This document shows, one piece after another, positions 56,834-64,000 of a stretch of 64,000 nucleotides of DNA. Where the stretch lies: assembly GCA_036435485.1 (NCBI GenBank), contig CM071596.1:58267001-58331000 (forward strand). Direction: 5' to 3'. Under the pieces are notes generated by a model, which saw only the letters and a program-made list of their open reading frames with translations, did not search any database and was not told where the DNA came from. Position numbers and translations under genes: made by a program. Source of the stretch: Saposhnikovia divaricata. Lineage: Eukaryota; Streptophyta; Magnoliopsida; Apiales; Apiaceae. Numbering within the stretch: the stretch's first letter is position 1; the number at the start of each line of letters is the position of its first letter.

Positions 56834-57589
56834 TGGCATGGGATTCTAACGGATTTATCTATGTAGTTTAGTAGTTTGATTGCTTTAAAGATTTATGTGT
56901 GGTTAATTCTGATATCCTCTTATGGTTGTGCTTAATATTTTTAGATGCGTAGCTAACATCCAAATTGTTAATCTTTATTGAAGCGACAGTGGATCTAAAG
57001 ATTAGAACTTGCCATGCTAGCATAGGTTTATGAATGTTTTGACATCATGATTCGTAGTTTAATTTTAACCATCTTATGCTACCCTATGTGATCTAAATGG
57101 ATAACTTGTTCTTAAACTGTTATGTTTTCAAATCTTATAGACATATAGGGTCTAAACATAATTTGTGTCTACTTAGCTTAATTCTATCTCTTTTGTGGAT
57201 GTTTGAGTAGTTTGGTATTCGTATACTGATAGGTAGCCTATACTTGTTTCGTGTTGTCCGATCAGTTATCATAACCATCACATGCATTGATTAAAAGCAT
57301 CAACTTTAAGCGAAGTATTTAATGAAGTTAGGATCCCATGTTTATTCTCTCATAAGTAATTCGACTTTAATCGCATTAGTTAATTAATTGGTTCTTAGTA
57401 TTATTAATTTGCTTCTTAGTTTAATTAGTTAATCAAAACCCAAAATTTCTTATTGTCTTAGCAGTGATTAATAATCAAACATTGTTGCATAGGTGCATAT
57501 TCTGAAATATACCAGTCTCTGTGGGAACGAACTTAACTTTACCTTATATTAATTGTGACCGCGTACGCTTGCGTGATTTAGTGTGAACA
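56834..57589 (+). repeat. 3' LTR of the Athila-type element, right piece
   Basis: It continues the LTR after the second copy of the cgt target duplication (56,831-56,833) and ends gtgtgaaca at 57,589. Its last about 220 bp match the 5' LTR remnant at 33,894-34,114. Confidence 0.85.
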
Positions 57590-57691
57590 GGTGGGGGTCG
57601 GCAGTGGGTATGGAGAGGGGTGTGTGGATGGGGGGGAGGCAGCGGGGAGGGGGCAGTGGAGAGGAGGGGGTGGGTTATGTATGTATGTATG

Positions 57692-57759
<68 letters not shown>

Positions 57760-57760
57760 G
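57590..57760. repeat. G-rich tract and (TATG)n(TA)n microsatellite
   Basis: About 85 bp of G-rich sequence (ggggaggcagcggggaggggg) precede (tatg)5 and about 30 TA units. Open frames here are artefacts of the repeat. Confidence 0.9.
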
Positions 57761-58384
57761 TGTATTTTAAATGAATTGCTAGGATTCATTTTCTTTTTAA
57801 GAGCTCAAATTAATTGACTCTTCAATCCATGTGACACTAAATGGACCAATGAGAGACAGCCACGTAGATGTTGACTGAAAAATTCAATTATAATGACAGC
57901 ACGGCTAAATTCGACTGAATATGGTCGAATTTAAGATTAAATTCGATCAAATATGGTCAATATTAGGAGCTCGGCTAAATTTGACCGAATTTTTGGTCGA
58001 ATTTAGGAGCTCAGCTAACTTCGATCGAATTTAATATTTGTTCGAAATTTCATTAAATATATTATTTTAAGAATAGGAATAAAGGCCAAAAAATTAAATA
58101 AAATAGAAAAAAATCAAATTTTTTTTGAGAATTTATAATCACCCATGTTGTCATTCCACCAAAGTTTATGTTCAAAAATAGGCATTTTTCCTATTTTTAT
58201 TTAATTTTTAATTTATTTTACAAACTAGTTAAAATGGTGAAAAAATTTAAAAAAATGGAAAATTAGTGAAAGTACAATAAGATTCATCACACAAATTATG
58301 AGTATGACTACTTTGGTGTTTATGAATTTTAAATTAAGTTTTGGCATTTTTCTATATATATATAATTTTTTATTTTATTTTCCA

Positions 58385-59280
58385 AACTAGTTCACCGTTA
58401 AATTACCAAACCAAATTAATTTATTTTTTTCTGAAATTTTGGAAATAACATTAAAAAGTTTGGATTTTGACCTCCATACGGTTCGGTCGTCGAGAAGTAT
58501 TTTTAAATAAATCGCAACACTAAACCCTGACGAAATCCTGTTTAGGGGTTCTAGTCAAAGTACTAGTTGACCGTTAAATTACTAAACCAAATTAATTTAT
58601 TTTTTTCCAAAATTTTGGCAATAACATTAAAAAGGATGTATCTTGACCTCTGTATGGTTGGGTTTTCCTATTTTCAAAAAATTCGAAACACTAAACCCTT
58701 AAGAAACCCTATTAGAGGTTCAAGTCAAAGTACTAGTCGACCGTTAAATTACCAAACCAAGTTTATTTATTTTTTCTGAAATTTTGGAAATAACATTGAA
58801 AAGTATGGATATTGACCTCCGTATGGTTGGGTCATCAAGAAATATTTTTAAAAAAAATCGAAACACTAAACCCTGACGAAACCCTGTTTAGGGGTTCTAC
58901 TCAAAGTACTAGTTGACCGTTAAATTACCAAACCAAATTGATTTATTTTTTTCTGAAATTTTGGAAATAACATTGGAAAGGATGGATCTTGACCTCCGTA
59001 TGGTTGGGTCGTCGAGAAATATTTTTAAAAAAATCGAAACACTAAACCCTGACGAAACCCTTTTTAGGGATTTCATTCAAAGTACTAGTTGACCGTTAAA
59101 TTACCAAACCGAATTAATTTATTTTTTAAAAAAATTTTGATATAACATTAAAAAATGATGGATCTTGACCTCAGTATGGTTGGGGTCGTCGAAAAATATT
59201 TTTAAAAAAATTGAAACACTAAATCATGACGAAACCCTGTTTAGGGGTTCTAGTCAAAGTACTATTTGACCGTTAAATTT
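58385..59280. repeat. 175-bp tandem array in CACTA-2
   Basis: The anchor tcaaagtactagttgaccg recurs at about 58,556, 58,726, 58,903, 59,078 and 59,255 (spacing 170-177 bp), with a partial first copy from 58,385. The unit includes gttaaattaccaaaccaaat and cttgacctccgtatggttgg. It is homologous, in reverse orientation, to the array of CACTA-1. Confidence 0.9.
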
Positions 59281-59620
59281 TTTTCCCTCCTCATTATTAT
59301 TTTGTAATATTTTTTATAGAATGTAATATGTCTTCCGGATACTCTCATATTTGTTTTTGTATTTTTTACAACTAGATAGATATTTTTCAAAAAAATTTGA
59401 AAGTATCTAATAAGTAAAAATTCAATATTCTCTTATCATATGAATATGTTTTTTTTACAAACAAAATTTATACATGTTAATTTCATTCTTCTATTTATAA
59501 ATATTTAATAATATTTTTTCAAATTTTGAAAATAATGAATTCAACCGAATTTGGTCACATTTATTACATTCGACCAAATTTGCTCTTTATTTTTTGTTAA
59601 AAAAATTATGTTATATACAC

Positions 59621-59697
59621 ATGCCCGGTGCTGGAAGGTCGGAAGGAGAAGTGTTATAAGCTTTGAATGGAAGCCCCGGTAAACGGCGGCAGTAACT
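59621..59697 (+). pseudogene. Fragment of mitochondrial large-subunit (26S) rRNA gene
   Basis: The segment has atgcccggtgctggaaggtc, a short variable loop (gtgttataagctttgaatgg) and gaagccccggtaaacggcgg. The conserved parts are universal LSU rRNA domain V words. The loop fits plant mitochondrial rather than plastid or cytosolic rRNA as I recall it. Only about 77 bp are present between transposon sequences, so this is a nuclear insertion of organelle DNA (NUMT) and cannot function. Confidence 0.75.
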
Positions 59698-59775
59698 GAA
59701 GGTAGTGTTTTTCGTAGTTCGTTTACAGGGAAGGACTATCAATATCGATTCCGAGTATATTATCTCTTACAATCT

Positions 59776-60951
59776 AGAGGTGTGTAAATGGGGGGTTTTG
59801 AGTTTGGTTAAGGTGTTTTATCGAACACCTTGCATACAATAACTAAATTGCTACAAAAATACAACTAAGTTAATGGCAACTATCCAAATTTACCAACACA
59901 ACAACACAATGAGCAAATTAACAAGACAAGAGATATTTGACCCAAGGATTATGGATATTCAAGCACTTCAACCCCTCAACAAGCAAATATATCCAACTCT
60001 ACCTAACCAAGATAATTGGTGAAGCACACAATCACTTATTTCTCTTCTATTATAAACACTAATTTAGTGAAGCACATAAATTAGTTCTCTTGATACTAGC
60101 AACCAATAGTGAAGCACTACCAATTTAACCAAATCAAGGAATCAATCAAAGAGAGGCTAGGACAAACCCAAGGATGAGGAGCTCAACCTAGGTATTTGCA
60201 CTTGAATTTTGAGAATTTAGGTACACTAAACTTGTGCTACTATAATGAATTTACTAACAATTACGGATTAGCACAAACAATTAGCAATTGATATTACAAG
60301 AAGAGCAAATTGAAGCAACTTACAATTCTCCAAGCAAAATCATAAACAATACAACTCAAGAATTCAAGATAGAGTGAAATAGATCTTATTTAAATTGAAG
60401 TGGGTTTAGTACAAGAATTCCTCCTTGAGCCAAATATATGGAGTTAGTTACTCATAATCAATGCTAGATTATGAGTAATTGATGTTTTTCTATCTACTCT
60501 ACTAACCCTAATTTTTCCTTGAAGAGGCTAGGTTAGATGAAGATGAAGTTGTAGGTTAGAAGTTAAGATGTGTAGATATGATATTAGGTTAAGAGATGAT
60601 ATGCTCATTTAATACTCAGCAGCTCCGTACGGCCTGCTGTACGGCCGTACAGCTGCCCGTACGAAAATTCTGCTCCTTTGAACGGCCTGTTGAACGGCCG
60701 TACAACTGCCCGTACGAGATAAAATCTTCAATATAATGCATTAAACACCTCCCGGCATCACGAGCTTGCATCTTCTAACTTCCCTCTTGAATAATCTTCG
60801 CTTTCATGCCCAAATTAAGCCATCTTTTCAACAATTAAGCACGAGGCACTGCAAGATGAAAAACATAACAAATATTAATAAAACAACATTCGAAACTAAC
60901 AAAAATGCAGAAGAATAAAAGGACAAAATGTGTATAAAATACACATTATCA
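59776..60951 (-). repeat. LTR of a minus-strand Athila-like element (element E)
   Basis: On the minus strand it starts TGATAATG at 60,951 after a purine-rich tract (agtgggggaagattt). The first bases form a perfect 9-bp hairpin (60,927-60,947). It shares attatgagtaacta with the LTR of element A. The far end (about 59,776) is estimated from LTR length only. It contains two copies of a palindromic gtacggcc cluster at 60,625-60,718. Confidence 0.55.
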
Positions 60952-63900
60952 AATCTTCCCCCACTTGAACTTTGCTAGTCCTGAGCAAACTAATATTAAC
61001 AATACCATATACTCCTAACTAGTACCACTTCCGTAGGTGATCACGGTTGCATTTGGCATATGCAACAAGCCCTTGGAACCCCTAGGTAGCCCTAGTGGAC
61101 GAGTGAGGTCTCGTGAGGGTTTATAGCTGATGTACCCACAAAATCACAAAAGCCACTGATAAACAAGAAACTAACAATACCTACTAATTAAACTAACTAC
61201 TACATTCACATGTCCGAATCGTCTACTTGTAACTAAAATCAAACATATAGAGCTATTCACCTTGTCATCCACTATAACGAGCTAACAACCAATTCAAGAA
61301 TCAAGATGACACACCTTGTGCAAAATGTAACCATGACATTAAAGATAGAATGAATGCACTTCAATCGTGAAAACTAGACAAGATGATCACGAAGCATACA
61401 CGGCTTCGCATTAAGAAGATGAAATTATATGGTGAAAAATCTCACATCTCTCAATTATGCATCACACAAGTATGGGCTAGAGATTTCACTCAACTCCAAG
61501 TCTAAATGCATGCGCTCTACTTGACCTTGCATGTTCACCTAAATTCCGGATTGCACCAAAAACAAGGAATTCATAAAATGGGTTGTAATGAGGCTTGGGT
61601 GAAGGTGTGAAAATTTAAGTTCAAGGAAGGTGTAAAAGTCTCGCTAGTTGAGTCAAAATGACGCTTGCTCGCTTCATCCACCAAATTCTCAAACTAAAGA
61701 ATGTCTTCACTCATTTCCAATTACAAAACACAACCACATTTACCAAGAAAATTGAAACAAAATAAAGTACAAAGATTTATTGCTTTTTTTTTCTATTTTT
61801 CTTTTTCTCTTTTTTTTTCTTTTTTTTTTCATCCCCTTTATTATTATTTTTTAGCAGATGGAATGCATAACATAAAAAAAATACTACAAAGAACTTTGAA
61901 CCACATCTAGATATACACATCAAACTAGTTCCCACTTACAATAAATAGAATTCTTCTTCTTCACGATTTCTCCAAATTCTCATGCTCGACAATCAATTCT
62001 TTCCAAGACTCAACTAGCTCAACTGGGTCGAGAGTGAAGTATTTGGCTATGACTCATGTATAAAAGGGGAGAGTGACGAAGAAAAATATGGATATAAGCT
62101 TCAAAGGGGGTAACTAGGGATTATTTCATGGTTCATAAGCTAAAAAGGCCAAAAAGTTATCCTAAATAGAATTTCCTTATTATGTTGCATCCATGAATGA
62201 AGGTTTAATGCAAGCCCTAGAGCAACGAACACACATAAAGAGGGAGCAACACACAAGCAAAAGAATCATCGTTCAAGGCCTCACAAGGTTTAAGTTGTAA
62301 TAACATCTTCTCGATTTGATTCCATGCATTCTAAGAGATAATCGTCATGCTCACAATTTAATTACAAACATCTAGACTTTTCATGCCATTTTAAGTGTGT
62401 GTGTGCTAAAAGGTGCATCAAATTTATAGATTCACATCAAATTGGTAATGCTAGGCACGAAATAGGAGAAAACAAGGCTGCAAGCTCACAATGTCTTAAA
62501 TTTTACAAACAAATGCAAACGAAATGGACATCAAAATAAACAATCCAAAATAAACAATCCTTCCCCCACTTAAAACATGACATGTCCTCATGCATGACAA
62601 TAAAAACGAAGTAGAGATATGAGTGAAAGAGAACTCCCCTAAAAATAAGCGACGAGGATCGGGAGCACCATCATATTTGCCCAAATCCAACTCCGAAATT
62701 TGCACGCCAAGAATTGAGCTAATGCCGAGCACCACAATCAACTCAACAAAATAACCGACAAGCCAAAATCCAACACCCCTCAAAGCCCTTCAACACTTAT
62801 TAAGGATATAGAAATAAATAATAAATATTTGTTTTTGTTTTTTCTTAAATAAAATAAAATAAAATAACAAACCAATTAATAAAAAAAATCAAATAAAAAT
62901 CAAATCAAATTTAAAAATGAAATAATAATAAAAGCAAAAATCCAATTTAAAACTAAAACCAAAATAAAATAAAAAAAAAGTAAAAAATTAAATTGAGAAT
63001 TAAAAAAAAATAAAATAAAATAACTAACAAATTAATAATAAAATCAAAATCAAATTCAGTTTTAGAAAATGAAAATTAAAAAGAATTAAAATGTTGGTTT
63101 TTGATTTTTTTGATTTTTATGTTTTTTTTTTAAAAAAATAATAATAAAATAAAATAAAATAAAATCACTAAACAACTAAAAATAAAATTAAAAATCAAAA
63201 TAAATTAAATTTAAATTCATTTCTGAATTTTAAAAAAAAATTAGTTTAGAAAATTAAAAAAATGAAAATCAAAATTAAAATGAAAGAAGTAGTGAATAAA
63301 AAATAAATAAAATAAAATAAAATAAAATAAAATAATACCAAAATCTCTAACCAATTAATAATAAAATCAAAAATCAAAAAAAAATAAAAAAATAAATTTA
63401 AATTGATTTCTGAATTTATAAAAATTATTTAATTAGAAAATTAAAACAGAAAATCAAAAATCACAAATTAAAAAAATGAATAAATGATAATCAAAATCAA
63501 ATAGAATAAAAAGAAATAGGGGAAGGGAGGCTGTGTATAGGCGTGGGATTTGGGGGAATGAGTGAACGGGAGGAGATGGGGTTTTGCAGGTGGTGGTGGA
63601 ATTGAACAGAGAAGGCGGAGAACGGTGGTGTTGTGTGCTGGTTGATGGAGAAAACGGAGGGAGGAGGGGTGAAAATGAAGGAGCTACAGTGGCGAGATGA
63701 ACGGCGAAGGGAAAAAGAGGCGGGAGTTGAGTTTTGGTGGAGATTTGTGGTCAAACGGAGGAGAAGCAACGGAGAATGTTGCGTGTGGTTGAACTGGAAG
63801 GAAAGGAGAGAAGAACGGTGGTGGGTTGGGAGAGGAATAAGAGGTGGCGCGGTGAAGGGGGCTGGAGAAAATGCGAGAGAGGAGGTGGGTGAAATTGTTA

Positions 63901-64000
63901 TGGACAGATGCAAGAGGGGGTTGTGGTCGATGTGCAGGCGGAGGAATGGCTGTGTTAAGGATGTTCGGTTAGCAGGTGCGATGGGAAGCAGGGGGTTGGA
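60952..64000 (-). mobile_element. 3' non-coding region of element E, running off the window
   Basis: From the LTR inward (minus strand) it holds the polypurine tract, the roughly 120-bp block shared with element A (61,020-61,147), and the catgaggacatgtcatgttttaagtggggg signature (62,566-62,594). An extremely A-rich plus strand (62,810-63,500) is followed by a purine-rich GC segment (63,515-64,000). No coding region is convincing. The 138-residue open frame at 63,497-63,913 is Ser/Pro/His-rich low complexity. Confidence 0.6.

Larger units (their letters stand above)
33894..57589 (+). mobile_element. Athila-type Ty3/gypsy element, gag-protease only, split by CACTA-1
   Basis: A truncated 5' LTR (about 33,894-34,114, ending gtgtgaaca) is followed by a primer site at 34,121-34,138 (tggcacagctgccgggga). 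The site resembles the tRNA-Asp complement used by Athila elements, with a few mismatches. Gag and protease, about 1.5 kb of non-coding 3' region and a 3' LTR (38,124-57,589) follow. RT, RNase H and integrase are absent, so the element depended on others. The 218 bp shared by the two LTRs differ at about 12 positions (5.5%, counted by eye). The left part of the 5' LTR is deleted. Confidence 0.8.
33679..59600. mobile_element. Outer CACTA element (CACTA-2), 5' end defined, 3' end not found
   Basis: It starts CACTACAAGAAAAACG at 33,679, preceded by aaa. About 200 bp of subterminal repeats follow, built of ggtcgaattta / taaattcgacc in both orientations. The same repeat type reappears at 57,905-58,040 and 59,540-59,582, after the nested Athila-type element. 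Together with the tandem array at 58,385-59,280 this argues that the flanks belong to one CACTA interrupted by the Athila. The 3' terminus (expected ...cttgtagtg) is not visible; the given end is approximate. Confidence 0.55.

Noticed and set aside
57544..57817. Open frames through the TA/TATG microsatellite
   Set aside because: They encode only Tyr-Ile repeats and are a by-product of the simple repeat.
63497..63913. 138-residue minus-strand open frame
   Set aside because: It is Ser/Pro/His-rich low complexity from a purine-biased strand in a retroelement 3' region, with no domain or gene context.
1..64000. tRNA genes, CRISPR arrays, bacterial operons
   Set aside because: None of the required sequence patterns was seen. 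The window is plant nuclear DNA.

Overview
The window is plant nuclear DNA, almost certainly from a eudicot with a large, repeat-rich genome. The evidence is GT-AG introns, LEUNIG-type and enolase/TGA-type plant coding exons, Tat- and Athila-lineage Ty3/gypsy retrotransposons, CACTA DNA transposons, and a short mitochondrial rRNA insertion. The species cannot be named from the sequence. There are no bacterial-type operons, CRISPR arrays or recognisable tRNA genes. Most of the window is transposons nested inside one another.

Left part (1-11,327). Positions 1-2,687 are the right-hand end of a CACTA element whose start lies outside the window. It carries five enolase exons that run in frame into one exon of a TGA-type bZIP factor. 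It appears to sit inside the 5' LTR of a small non-coding LTR element (2,688-4,831). After an AT-rich stretch comes the 3' half of an Athila-lineage retroelement (ORF remnant, long 3' UTR, 3' LTR at 10,068-11,327).

Middle part (11,328-33,678). The best host-gene candidate is on the minus strand: eight exons with correct phases from 26,059 to 12,099, encoding 307 residues with LisH/LUFS similarity to LEUNIG corepressors. Its second intron holds a complete 10.1-kb Tat-type Ty3/gypsy element (15,070-25,165, TSD tttat). Just upstream of the ATG lies a three-copy 322-bp tandem array. Further right are a MITE, a collapsed Ty1/copia remnant and non-coding DNA.

Right part (33,679-64,000). This is a four-level nest. 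A CACTA element (5' end at 33,679) holds an Athila-type element (about 33,894-57,589). The 3' LTR of that element holds an 18-kb CACTA element (38,834-56,830, TSD cgt). That element in turn holds an 11.8-kb Tat-type Ty3/gypsy element (43,537-55,294, TSD tgtat). LTR divergences counted by eye (about 5.5% for the Athila, 1.3% for the innermost element) agree with the order of nesting. The inner CACTA carries an open four-exon coding unit that I do not recognise and a 14-copy 176-bp satellite. A related satellite, in reverse orientation, lies in the outer CACTA. A mitochondrial 26S rRNA fragment and a minus-strand Athila-like LTR with its 3' UTR close the window.

The two Tat elements share the order gag-protease-RT-RNaseH-integrase on the minus strand and carry a spliced accessory gene on the opposite strand. 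In the inner element this gene has its own TATA box. Apart from the LEUNIG-like gene and the CACTA-borne coding unit, every coding region seen is broken.
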